This document shows, piece by piece, positions 53,488 to 61,673 of a DNA stretch of 64,000 nt. A model generated the notes under the pieces. That model saw only the letters and a program-made list of their open reading frames with translations. It was not told the DNA's origin and searched no databases. How positions within the stretch are numbered: position 1 is the first letter of the stretch; each line of letters starts with the position of its first letter. Source of the DNA: Mycolicibacterium tokaiense (lineage in GTDB: Bacteria > Actinomycetota > Actinomycetes > Mycobacteriales > Mycobacteriaceae); NCBI RefSeq assembly GCF_010725885.1, contig NZ_AP022600.1, positions 2,418,001-2,482,000 on the forward strand, written 5' to 3'. The translations under genes and the position numbers were made by a program.

Positions 53488-54203
53488 CCGACGGTGCTGT
53501 GCGACTGGAGATCTCGGGCCCGGTCGCCCGGATCGTGCTGGACCGGCCGCGCAAGCGCAATGCGCTCAGCGCCCATCTGGTCGCTGAACTAGGGGACCGG
53601 CTCGAGGACATCGCGGGCTCCGATGCCCGGGTGGTGCTGCTCACCGCCGAGGGGTCGGTGTTCTGCGCCGGCGCCGACACCGTCGAGTTCAGTGCAGCTT
53701 CGGCAGAAGCGGTGCGCGGCCGGTGGACGCGGCTGGGGCAGCGGGTGTTCCGGTCACTGGCGGAGCTGCCGCAGACCACCGTCGCGGTTCTTGCGGGCGG
53801 CGCTTATGGCGGCGGCCTGGAACTGGCCATGCACTGCGATTTCCGGGTGGCCTCCGACACCGCGGTCCTGGCGCTGCCGGAGGCCACGCTGGGCACCACC
53901 CCCGGATGGTCCGGCCTGAGCAGGATCCGGGAGATCGCGGGGGTGGCCGCTGCCCGTCGACTGGCCCTGGTGGGACAACCCGTCAGCGCCGCAGAAGGGC
54001 ACCGGCTCGGCATCGTGGACATCGTGACCGCCGACGTGCAGTCCGCCGCAGACGACCTGGTGCAGGATCTGCTGAACACCGCCCCCGGCGCGCAATCGAT
54101 TCTCAAACGCGTGCTCGCCTGCGACGCGTCGGCACTCATCGACTCGCTGGCAGGTGGCTACCTCGTCGCCTCCGGCGAAACCAATTCCAGGAGACACTCA
54201 TGA
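53484..54203 (+). CDS. Enoyl-CoA hydratase/isomerase (crotonase)
   Basis: This 239-residue crotonase has the oxyanion loops FCAGADTVEF and AGGAYGGGLELAMHCD. Catalytic Glu residues are retained: GGGLELAMHCD and LPEATLGTTPG. The C-terminal trimerisation helix is present but short. GTG 53484 overlaps the ALDH stop (GTGA), and its own stop overlaps the SDR start (ATGA). It offers an (S)-type hydration that complements the MaoC (R)-hydratase encoded near the start of the operon. Confidence 0.91.
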   Translation: MTDGAVRLEISGPVARIVLDRPRKRNALSAHLVAELGDRLEDIAGSDARVVLLTAEGSVFCAGADTVEFSAASAEAVRGRWTRLGQRVFRSLAELPQTTVAVLAGGAYGGGLELAMHCDFRVASDTAVLALPEATLGTTPGWSGLSRIREIAGVAAARRLALVGQPVSAAEGHRLGIVDIVTADVQSAADDLVQDLLNTAPGAQSILKRVLACDASALIDSLAGGYLVASGETNSRRHS

Positions 54204-54922
54204 CCAGAACAGTTCTCATCGCCGGATCCTCCCGCGGGATCGGCGCCGCCGCCGCCCGCCACGAGGCCGCCCGCGGATCCCGGGTGATCCTGCACGGCCG
54301 CAGTGATTCGGTTGCGCTGAAGGAATTCTCGGGAGAGCTGGATGCACCGGCCTACCACTGCGACGGGCAGGATGCGGCCGCGGTGCAGCAGCTGGTGGAC
54401 ACCGCGTTGGCCGACGTGGGCGCCATCGACGCGCTGATCTGCACGCTGGGCAGCGTGTCGGCCACCGACGCCCTGGCGGGGTCCACCGAGGACTGGATCG
54501 CCGAATACCGCTCCAATGTCCTGGGACCGGTGAACTTCATCCGGGCGGTGGCGCCCTCGATGCTGGCCAACGGTGGTGGCCGCATCGTCACGGTCTCCTC
54601 CATCCGGGGCCGCGACAACCTGGCAAGCCCCGAGGTGACGGCGTACAGCGCCGCCAAGGCGGCACTGGAGAACGTCACAGTGTCGTTCGCCAAGGCGCTG
54701 GCACCGTCGATCACCGTCAACTCCGTCGCCCCGGGCTTCGTCCTGACCGACATGTCCGAAACGTGGTCGGACGAGGTGCGCAAGGAGGTGGCGACCAATC
54801 TGCTGGGCCGCGCCGCGCAGCCGCAGGAGATCGCCGCCCTGCTGTGTTTTCTGGTCAGCGACGGCGCCAGTTTCATCACCGGCCAGACCGTCCTCGCCGA
54901 CGGTGGACTGGACGCCCGCTGA
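54200..54922 (+). CDS. SDR oxidoreductase, operon gene
   Basis: This 240-residue SDR has the cofactor motif AGSSRGIGAAAA, CTLGSVSATD, Ser in VSSIRGR, YSAAK (YxxxK) and SFITGQTVLADGG. AGGAG lies five bases before ATG 54200. Its stop shares a base with the next ATG. It would be the second SDR of the pathway, after the one at 47456, with which it shares little outside motifs. Confidence 0.9.
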   Translation: MTRTVLIAGSSRGIGAAAARHEAARGSRVILHGRSDSVALKEFSGELDAPAYHCDGQDAAAVQQLVDTALADVGAIDALICTLGSVSATDALAGSTEDWIAEYRSNVLGPVNFIRAVAPSMLANGGGRIVTVSSIRGRDNLASPEVTAYSAAKAALENVTVSFAKALAPSITVNSVAPGFVLTDMSETWSDEVRKEVATNLLGRAAQPQEIAALLCFLVSDGASFITGQTVLADGGLDAR

Positions 54923-56085
54923 TGACACACCTGATGCTGCCCGCCTCCGACGGCACTGTCGCACCGGTGGAGCTCGTGGCCCCGCCGGTTCTGGTGACCG
55001 GCTCCGCCCCGCCCACCAGCCGCGTCGTGTACGCGGCGGCCCATGTGGTGGCCGACCCTCTGCGGGCGTGCGATGCGGTGGCAGGTGTGGAGCAGATCGA
55101 CTGGGACGCCACACTAAAATTGCGCCGTCGCCTGTGGTCACTGGGGCTCGGTGTCGCGGAGTCCATGGACACCGCCCAGCGCGGGATGGGTCTGGACTGG
55201 GCCGGCGCCCGCGAGTTGGCGCTACGGACCCTCGCCGACGCCCCCGCGCACGGCGGTGACGTGGTGGTGGGGGTGGCCACCGACCAGATCGAAGGCCCGA
55301 CAACCGATCTCGGCCTCATCCGAGATGCCTACCTGGAACAGATCGCCGATATCGAGAGCGCCGGTGGCGCTGTGGTCATGATGGCCAGCCGGCACCTGGC
55401 CGCAGCGGCCCGCAGCCCGGACGACTATGCCAAGGTCTACGGCGAGGTGCTGGCGCAGGCCGGCCGCCCGGTCATCCTGCATTGGCTTGGATCCATGTTC
55501 GACCCCGCGCTTGCCGGCTACTGGGGACACGACGAGCCCAAGGCCGCGATGGCAACCGTCGTCGACATCATCGCCGCCCACGTGGACAAGGTGCACGGCA
55601 TCAAGGTCTCGCTCCTGGATGCCGCACTGGAATCACTGCTGCGCGAGCAGATCCCCACACCCGCACGGGTGTTCACCGGCGACGACTTCAACTACGTCGA
55701 CCTGATCGCCGGTGACGGCACCAGACACAGTGACGCATTGCTCGGCGCCTTTGCCGCGGTGCCCCGGTTCGCGTCAGCGGCCTTCGCCCGGTTGGACGCC
55801 GGTGACGTCCGCGGGTTCCGTGAGATCCTGGAGCCGACGCTGCCGCTGAGCCGCCTGGTGTTCCGCGCCCCCACCCAGTACTACAAGGTGGGCGTTGCCT
55901 GGCTGACGTACCTCGACGGCGGGCAGGACCACTTCCGGATGCTGAAGGGCTTCGAGACCGGTCGCAGTCTGCTGCATCTGGCCGAGCTGGTACGGGTGGC
56001 AGGCGGGCTGGGGCTGTTCGCCGACCCTGAATTGGCCGCGGCGCGGGTGTCGGCCTACTTCGCCGTGCAGGGCATCCGGGTGTGA
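54922..56085 (+). CDS. DUF993 protein, DHDPS-fold putative aldolase
   Basis: This 387-residue protein is of the DUF993 type, often labelled dihydrodipicolinate synthase-like. It has the barrel signature GGDVVVGVATDQIEGP, ILHWLGSMFDPALAGYW and HGIKVSLLDAALE. Lys228 in GIKVS is at the place of the Schiff-base Lys of DHDPS-fold aldolases. Activity is unassigned for the family as far as I recall. As the last operon gene, it is a good candidate for the C-C bond-cleaving step. ATG 54922 overlaps the SDR stop. Confidence 0.85.
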   Translation: MTHLMLPASDGTVAPVELVAPPVLVTGSAPPTSRVVYAAAHVVADPLRACDAVAGVEQIDWDATLKLRRRLWSLGLGVAESMDTAQRGMGLDWAGARELALRTLADAPAHGGDVVVGVATDQIEGPTTDLGLIRDAYLEQIADIESAGGAVVMMASRHLAAAARSPDDYAKVYGEVLAQAGRPVILHWLGSMFDPALAGYWGHDEPKAAMATVVDIIAAHVDKVHGIKVSLLDAALESLLREQIPTPARVFTGDDFNYVDLIAGDGTRHSDALLGAFAAVPRFASAAFARLDAGDVRGFREILEPTLPLSRLVFRAPTQYYKVGVAWLTYLDGGQDHFRMLKGFETGRSLLHLAELVRVAGGLGLFADPELAAARVSAYFAVQGIRV

Positions 56086-56113
56086 GTGTGGCGGAGGTGG
56101 GTACAGGAGCACA

Positions 56114-58108
56114 GTGTCAGCCCCACGCGCCTCCGCGGCCCCCGAAGACCTGCGCCGCCTGGCGGCCGCCCACGGCGTGGCCACGTCCTACAACAACGAG
56201 CGGCGTGAGCCCGTAGAGGTCGACGCCGACGTCATCATCACCGTGCTCGGACTCCTCGACGTGGAGGCGGCCACCGAAGCGGACCGGCGCCGCGAACTTG
56301 CCAAAGTCGCTGAACTCGATCAGGCCGGCATGATCGCCCCCACCGTCGCGGTGCGGGTCGACGGTGGCACCCACACCGTGCCCGGCGCCCGGTTGTTGGT
56401 CGGTGAGGACGGAACGCAGATCGAGGTGGAGGATTCTCTCCCGGTGGATCTGCCGGTCGGCTGGTACCGGTTGCACACCAGTCAGGGCCAGGAGGTCACC
56501 CTGGTTGCGGCGCCGCCGAAGGTGCCGACTGCGCCGGTGAGCTGGGGGTGGATGCTGCAGCTGTACGCGCTGCGCTCGGCTCGGTCGTGGGGCATCGGCG
56601 ATCTGGGTGATCTGCACGAGTTCCTGGACTGGACAGCTCGTGAGCACGGCGCCGGCGCGATACTGCTGAACCCCCTGCACGCGCCTGGGCCCACCCATCC
56701 GGTGCAGCCGTCGCCTTACACCCCGTCGAGTCGCCGGTTCGCCAACCCGCTGGCTCTTCGGATCGAGGACCTCGACGCCTATCTTCAGGCCGACCCCACC
56801 ACCCGCGCCGAGGTGGATGCCCTGCGGGTCAGCGCCACCACCGAACGCATCGACCACGACCTGGTCTGGGCCGCCAAACGTGATGCGCTGGAGCTGTTGT
56901 GGCGTTCGGCGGGACGGCCCGACGCGATCGCGGAGGCGTCGGCGGGGTTGCGGGACTGGGCCACCTATTGCGCTCTGGCAGAACGGCACGGGGGCCGGTG
57001 GAGCCGGTGGCCGTCGGAGCTGCGTGACGTCGGCAGCCCGGCGGTGGCCGCCGCTCGGCGAAATTTGGCTCCTCGGGTGGCATTTCACGCATGGGTGCAG
57101 CAGCAGTGCGCCGACCAGCTGACGGGTCTGCGGCGCCATGCCCATGACTCCGGCATGGCGGTGGGTGTGCTGCATGATCTTGCGGTGGGGGTGGACGCCG
57201 ACGGCGCCGACGCCTGGGCGTTGGCCGAGGTTCTGGCCACGGGGGTGAGCGTGGGAGCGCCGCCGGACAACTTCACCCCGCGCGGGCAGGACTGGGGTCT
57301 GCCGCCCTGGCGACCGGACCGGCTGGCCGCCACCGGATACGCCGCGCTGCGCGACATGCTGCGTGCTGTCCTGCACCATGCCGACGGACTGCGTATCGAC
57401 CATGTGGCCGGTCTGTGGCGGCTGTGGTGGATCCCGCCGGGCGACACCCCCGACCGCGGCACCTACGTGCACTACGACGCCGAGACCATGCTGGCCGTAC
57501 TCGCCTTGGAGGCGCACCGCGCCGACGCCATCGTGGTGGGGGAGGATCTGGGTACCGTCGAACCCGAGGTGACCCAGGCCCTCGCCGACAACGAGATGCT
57601 GGGGTGCGCGGTGTCCTGGTTCACCCGCGACCAGTCGCAACCGGGGGAGCCGCTGCTGCCGCCGTCGCGGTGGCCGTCACGCGCGGCTGCCAGTCTGTCC
57701 ACCCACGACCTGCCGACCGCGGCCGGCTTCCTGCAGGGGGAGCACGTGCGGGCGCGGGCCGAGCTGGGCCTGCTCGACGACGTGCCGGCCGAGCAGGCCA
57801 CTGCGGACCGCGAGCGGGCCGAGTGGCTGGAACTGTTGCGCAGCGAGGGCGTCCTGGACGGGGCGCAGCCCGACGACGCGGAGATCATCACGGCCATGCA
57901 CCGTCTGCTGGCGCGTACGTCGAGCCGGCTCAAGCTGATCTCGCCGTACGACGTGCTCGGTGAGGTCCGGCAGCCGAATCTGCCCGGCACGGTGGACGAA
58001 TACCCGAATTGGCGCCTACCGCTGCCGCAGACGCTCGAGGAGTTGATGGCCGATCCGCGCGTCGCCGATGTGATCAAGGCGTTCCGGGGCGCGCTGCCGG
58101 ACTGCTAG
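56114..58108 (+). CDS. malQ: 4-alpha-glucanotransferase MalQ
   Basis: This 664-residue GH77 enzyme transfers alpha-1,4-glucan segments between maltodextrins. Nucleophile Asp is in DGLRIDHVAGLWR, acid/base Glu in VVGEDLGTVEP, and third acid in STHDLPT. An N-terminal domain of about 150 residues (NNERREPVEVDADVI) is usual in actinobacterial MalQ. AGGAG lies before GTG 56114. It is 28 bases after the DUF993 gene but is unrelated to that pathway; read-through transcription is possible. Confidence 0.95.
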   Translation: MSAPRASAAPEDLRRLAAAHGVATSYNNERREPVEVDADVIITVLGLLDVEAATEADRRRELAKVAELDQAGMIAPTVAVRVDGGTHTVPGARLLVGEDGTQIEVEDSLPVDLPVGWYRLHTSQGQEVTLVAAPPKVPTAPVSWGWMLQLYALRSARSWGIGDLGDLHEFLDWTAREHGAGAILLNPLHAPGPTHPVQPSPYTPSSRRFANPLALRIEDLDAYLQADPTTRAEVDALRVSATTERIDHDLVWAAKRDALELLWRSAGRPDAIAEASAGLRDWATYCALAERHGGRWSRWPSELRDVGSPAVAAARRNLAPRVAFHAWVQQQCADQLTGLRRHAHDSGMAVGVLHDLAVGVDADGADAWALAEVLATGVSVGAPPDNFTPRGQDWGLPPWRPDRLAATGYAALRDMLRAVLHHADGLRIDHVAGLWRLWWIPPGDTPDRGTYVHYDAETMLAVLALEAHRADAIVVGEDLGTVEPEVTQALADNEMLGCAVSWFTRDQSQPGEPLLPPSRWPSRAAASLSTHDLPTAAGFLQGEHVRARAELGLLDDVPAEQATADRERAEWLELLRSEGVLDGAQPDDAEIITAMHRLLARTSSRLKLISPYDVLGEVRQPNLPGTVDEYPNWRLPLPQTLEELMADPRVADVIKAFRGALPDC

Positions 58109-58118
58109 CTTACTGGGC

Positions 58119-59159
58119 GTGGCGGAACGGGTGCTGGACGAGCTGGGTTACTACCTGTTGGCGGGCGCCGGCGGCGAGGGGCCAGCGACGCTGACGGATG
58201 AGGCGCGCCGCGGTGAGCAACTGGGTTTCGGAACGGCGTTCATCTCCGAGCGCTGGAACGTCAAAGAGGCCTCATCCCTGGTGGGTGCCGCCTGCGCGGT
58301 GACCGAACGGATGCAGATCGCCACCGCCGCAACCAATCACAACACCCGCCACCCGCTGATCACGGGATCGTGGGCCACCACCATGCACCGGCTGTCTGCA
58401 GGACGCTTCACCCTGGGCATCGGCCGCGGCATCGGCGCTCTGTACTCGGCCTTCGGCGTGCCCGCGGTGACCACCGCGCAGATGGAGGACTTCGCTGCGG
58501 TGATGCGGCGGCTGTGGCAGGGCGAGATGATCTTCAACCACGACGGTCCCATTGGAAAATACCCGGTGTTGTTCCTCGATTCCGACTTCCGCGAGAACAT
58601 CCGGCTGGCCATCGTGGCGTTCGGACCGCAGACGCTGGCCCTGGGCGGCCGGGCCTTCGACGACGTCATCCTGCACACCTACTTCACCCCGGAGACGTTG
58701 CAGCGCAGTGTGAAAACGGTCAAGGCCGCCGCCGAAGAGGCGGGCCGCGACCCGGCATCCGTGCGGGTGTGGTCCTGCTTGGCCACCGTCGGTGACCACC
58801 TGCCCGAGGAACTGCGGTTGAAGAAGACCGTCGCCCGGCTGGCGACCTACCTCCAGGGCTACGGCGACCTGCTGGTCGACACCAACAGATGGGATCGTGC
58901 AGTGCTGCAACGATTCCGCGATGACGCCGTGGTGCAGTCGATTCACGGCGGCATCGACCACAAGGCCAGTGCCGAGCAGATCGAGCACATCGCCACCCTG
59001 ATTCCCGACGACTGGCTGAAGCCCGCGGCCACCGGCTCGGCCGCGCAGTGTGTGGGCCGGGTGCGCCAGGAATTCGACTACGGCGCGGACGCGGTGATCA
59101 TGCACGGCGCCACCCCCGATGAACTGGCGCCCATTGTGGAGCAGTACCGGGCTGGTTGA
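58119..59159 (+). CDS. F420-dependent LLM-class oxidoreductase
   Basis: This 346-residue protein has the luciferase-like monooxygenase barrel with FGTAFISERWNVKEA, ATNHNTRHPLITGSWATTMH and GIGRGIGALYSAFGVP, of the F420-dependent mycobacterial type. It lacks F420 activity proof. GTG 58119 lies seven bases after a TAGCTT -10 box that overlaps the malQ stop, so it may be leaderless. It is 10 bases from malQ. The substrate is unknown. Confidence 0.88.
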   Translation: MAERVLDELGYYLLAGAGGEGPATLTDEARRGEQLGFGTAFISERWNVKEASSLVGAACAVTERMQIATAATNHNTRHPLITGSWATTMHRLSAGRFTLGIGRGIGALYSAFGVPAVTTAQMEDFAAVMRRLWQGEMIFNHDGPIGKYPVLFLDSDFRENIRLAIVAFGPQTLALGGRAFDDVILHTYFTPETLQRSVKTVKAAAEEAGRDPASVRVWSCLATVGDHLPEELRLKKTVARLATYLQGYGDLLVDTNRWDRAVLQRFRDDAVVQSIHGGIDHKASAEQIEHIATLIPDDWLKPAATGSAAQCVGRVRQEFDYGADAVIMHGATPDELAPIVEQYRAG

Positions 59160-59160
59160 G

Positions 59161-59451
59161 TCAGCTCTCCAGCTGCGCCACGCTCCTGCTTTCGAGGTGC
59201 GGGTTGATCATCTCCTTGATGATGCGCTGATGCTCGGGGTTGTCCCGGTAGGTGAGGAAGCTGTCGCGGTCGTCGAACGTGCCGACCACGGCGAAGTCGA
59301 AGCTGCCGGGGGAGAGGTTGACATCGGGTCCGCAGACGTAGCTCTGCACCCCGTCGATGGCGGCGACCGCGGACTGGAGTGCCTCGGCCACGGCCTGAGC
59401 ATCGAAGGACTCGTCTTTCCACTTGAACATCACGACGTGTGTGAACGACAT
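59161..59451 (-). CDS. Dabb-domain (stress-responsive A/B barrel) protein
   Basis: This 96-residue Dabb protein has the opening THVVMFKWKDE, the helix QAVAEALQSAVAAI, and SFDFAVVGTFDDRDSFLTYRDNPEHQRI, the typical dimeric alpha+beta barrel pattern. Function is open; related proteins include cyclase-like and stress-induced members. ATG 59451 is chosen since the family starts with this strand. The stop is one base from the convergent LLM stop. Confidence 0.88.
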   Translation of the reverse strand: MSFTHVVMFKWKDESFDAQAVAEALQSAVAAIDGVQSYVCGPDVNLSPGSFDFAVVGTFDDRDSFLTYRDNPEHQRIIKEMINPHLESRSVAQLES

Positions 59452-59478
59452 GTGCAGCAGCCTCCTCGGATCGGGGTG

Positions 59479-59533
59479 CCCATCCTACGGGCGCGGCCGG
59501 GCACGCCGGTCGGGCGTGCTCTGAGAGGATGGG
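59479..59533. other. Nested inverted repeats between Dabb and LysR genes
   Basis: CCCATCC (59479-59485) pairs with GGATGGG (59527-59533), and inside lies GCACGCC (59501-59507) pairing with GGCGTGC (59513-59519) around a 5-base loop. It could be a mRNA stem or a regulator site. It is too G/C-rich for chance to be ruled out. Confidence 0.3.
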
Positions 59534-59567
59534 ACGCAGCCCGCCCCGGACCGGGAAAGGAGAGTCT

Positions 59568-60497
59568 GTGAGCGACGATGGTGGGGACACCAGATCGCTG
59601 ACCGATCTGGATCTGCCGCAACTGCGGGCGCTCCATGCGTTGTTGACCGAGCGAAGCGTCACCGCCGCCGCTCATCGCCTGGCTCGCAGCCAACCCACTC
59701 TGTCGAGTTCCCTGGCGCGGTTACGCCGCCATTTCGGTGACGAGCTGCTGACTCGCTCAGGCAACCACTACGTTCTGACTCCGTTTGCGCAACAGATTTT
59801 CCCGCTGACCGGAGTTGCGGTCGCGGCAGTCGACCGGGTCTTCGCGGCAGAGGCCGACTTCGAACCACACCGCACTCAGCGCGAGTTCACGATCGTCTCC
59901 TCCGATTTTGGGATCAGCGTGATGGGCGGGCTCCTGGCCGCGCGACTCCTGCGTGACGCCCCGTCGTCGAGGATCAGGTTCCTGCCTCCCACGCCGGCCG
60001 TTTTCGGCCGCGAAGGTGATTACTTCCGTACGGTCGACGGTGCCTTCATGCCCGATGGCTACCTCAACCTCGCACGCCGCCTGGACCTGTACACCGACCG
60101 TTGGGTGTGCGTCGTGTGGTCAGGCAACAGTCGCGTGAAAGGGCAACTGACCATGGCTGATCTCAGGGAGCTGCCCTGGGTCACGACCTCGGTGGATCCG
60201 GTGAACAGGTCGCCGGCCTGGCGGCAGATGGAGTTGCTCGGTGTGGTGCCGCGTGTGTGTGCCATCGCGGACTCCTTCGTGTCGATGCCGAGGCTGATCA
60301 TGGGGACAGACGCCGTGGCGATGCTCCAATCGCGGGTGGCCGCCTTTGCCGCGCCCCGCCCCGAGTTCACCGTGCTGGACTGCCCGTTCGATGTTGTGCC
60401 GCTTGTCGAGTCCTTCTGGTGGCACCCGATGTATGACGAAGACCCGGCCCATCTCTGGCTGCGGTCGGTGTTCGAGGAGATCCGGACCGCACTATAG
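59568..60497 (+). CDS. LysR-family regulator
   Basis: This 309-residue protein has the LysR helix-turn-helix (SVTAAAHRLARSQPTLSSSL, ARLRRHFGDELLTRSG) and an effector-binding domain starting near residue 95. AAAGGAGA five to six bases before GTG 59568 decides the start; an ATG at 59529 in frame would add 13 residues. It precedes an amidohydrolase, aldehyde dehydrogenase and transporter, all on the same strand. Palindromic sites sit in the gap after it, so it likely activates that set. Confidence 0.93.
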   Translation: MSDDGGDTRSLTDLDLPQLRALHALLTERSVTAAAHRLARSQPTLSSSLARLRRHFGDELLTRSGNHYVLTPFAQQIFPLTGVAVAAVDRVFAAEADFEPHRTQREFTIVSSDFGISVMGGLLAARLLRDAPSSRIRFLPPTPAVFGREGDYFRTVDGAFMPDGYLNLARRLDLYTDRWVCVVWSGNSRVKGQLTMADLRELPWVTTSVDPVNRSPAWRQMELLGVVPRVCAIADSFVSMPRLIMGTDAVAMLQSRVAAFAAPRPEFTVLDCPFDVVPLVESFWWHPMYDEDPAHLWLRSVFEEIRTAL

Positions 60498-60510
60498 GTC
60501 CCATCAATAC

Positions 60511-60524
60511 TCTGCATCAGCAGA
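60511..60524. promoter_or_regulatory. LysR-type site 1 (palindrome)
   Basis: TCTGC-ATCA-GCAGA is a perfect 5-base-arm palindrome, 14 bases after the LysR stop and 90 bases before the amidohydrolase ATG. A second site at 60567 has the same half (GCAGA/TCTGC). The pair suits the two-site binding of LysR proteins. Confidence 0.5.
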
Positions 60525-60566
60525 ATTGGCTTCCTTTGGTACGTGCATACGGCGCACACTGATCCA

Positions 60567-60581
60567 GCAGATGTGATCTGC
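60567..60581. promoter_or_regulatory. LysR-type site 2 (palindrome)
   Basis: GCAGAT-GTG-ATCTGC has perfect 6-base arms, about 57 bases from site 1. It is bracketed by CTGATCC (60559) and GGATCAG (60589). It lies 33 bases before the amidohydrolase ATG, in the promoter region. Confidence 0.5.
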
Positions 60582-60613
60582 GTCTACCGGATCAGGAAAT
60601 CGGAGGAAGCGCC

Positions 60614-61651
60614 ATGTCGTCGCCAGCGCTAGATGTGCACGCCCACTTGTGGCTGGACGCGGTGGAAGCTGTCGCTGCGTCCGGCAACGGGTACGTTAAT
60701 GCCGTTGCGCTGGAACTGCATCGGTTCGGTACCGAATCAGTCGCCGAGAGTGCGTCGTCCGCAGCCGAAGTCAGGGACAAGCTGACCGATCCCGCCGCTC
60801 GCCTTGCTGCCATGGATCAGGCGGGTGTGGGGGTGCAACTGGTGTCGGTCGCGCCGACGCAGTATTACCCCTGGGCGGAGGCGGATCTGGCACTCGAGTT
60901 GAGCGCACTGACGAACGCGGGTGTGGCCGAGCACTGCGCCACTGCGGCTGATCGGCTTCTGGGACTTGGCGTCGTCCCGCTGCAGTGTCCTGAGCGCGCC
61001 GTGAAGGCTCTCGAGGACGCCGTTCTCGGACACGGTCTACGCGGAGTCGAAATCTCCTCCCATGCACCGAATCCGAACGGCGGCACCGTGGAACTCTCCG
61101 ACCGTCGGCTCGACGCCTTCTGGCATCGTGCCGAACAGTTGCGCGCCGTGGTGTTCCTTCATCCCTGGGGATGCACGCTGGATGCACGACTGGACAGTTG
61201 GTACTTCGGCAACACCGTGGGGCAACCCGTTGAGCATGCGGTGGCCCTGTCGCACCTCATCATCTCCGGTGTCCTGGACAGACATCCCGACCTGCGACTG
61301 GTTGCTGCTCACGGCGGAGGGTATCTGCCGACATTCATGGGCCGGGCAGATCACGCATGGCGCCATCGACGGGACGCGCGAGGCTGTCGGGAATTGCCCA
61401 GCAGCTACCTGCAGAGAATGTGGTTCGACTCGCTGGTACACACCCCGGAGGCGCTTCGCCGGCTCGTCGACGCAGTGGGAGAACGACGGGTCGTCCTCGG
61501 ATCGGATTTTCCGTTCGACATGGGGGACAGCGATCCGATCGGAAAGGTCAGGGCCGCGGGCCTGACCGAAAGGGTGCAGCGGGCGATCATCGCGGACAAC
61601 GCGCGAGATCTCGGCCTGACTGTCGAGACAGCAGCAGCACGACATGCCTGA
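60614..61651 (+). CDS. Amidohydrolase (ACMSD-like, PF04909 type)
   Basis: The 345-residue metal-dependent hydrolase/decarboxylase begins with the metal site DVHAHLW (HxH) and continues with HPWG, AAHGGGYLP and GSDFPFDMG (metal Asp). This is the pattern of aminocarboxymuconate-semialdehyde or related ring-acid decarboxylases. GGAGG lies six to eight bases before ATG 60614. It shares its operon with an aldehyde dehydrogenase and a carboxylate-type transporter, so an aromatic acid or its ring-cleavage product is a likely substrate. Confidence 0.9.
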   Translation: MSSPALDVHAHLWLDAVEAVAASGNGYVNAVALELHRFGTESVAESASSAAEVRDKLTDPAARLAAMDQAGVGVQLVSVAPTQYYPWAEADLALELSALTNAGVAEHCATAADRLLGLGVVPLQCPERAVKALEDAVLGHGLRGVEISSHAPNPNGGTVELSDRRLDAFWHRAEQLRAVVFLHPWGCTLDARLDSWYFGNTVGQPVEHAVALSHLIISGVLDRHPDLRLVAAHGGGYLPTFMGRADHAWRHRRDARGCRELPSSYLQRMWFDSLVHTPEALRRLVDAVGERRVVLGSDFPFDMGDSDPIGKVRAAGLTERVQRAIIADNARDLGLTVETAAARHA

Positions 61652-61673
61652 TCAAGAAGGAGACACACACCTC

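Noticed and set aside
56117..57640. 507-codon minus-strand frame opposite malQ
   Set aside because: No recognisable domain; Arg/Gly/Pro-rich composition. malQ on the plus strand has all GH77 catalytic motifs.
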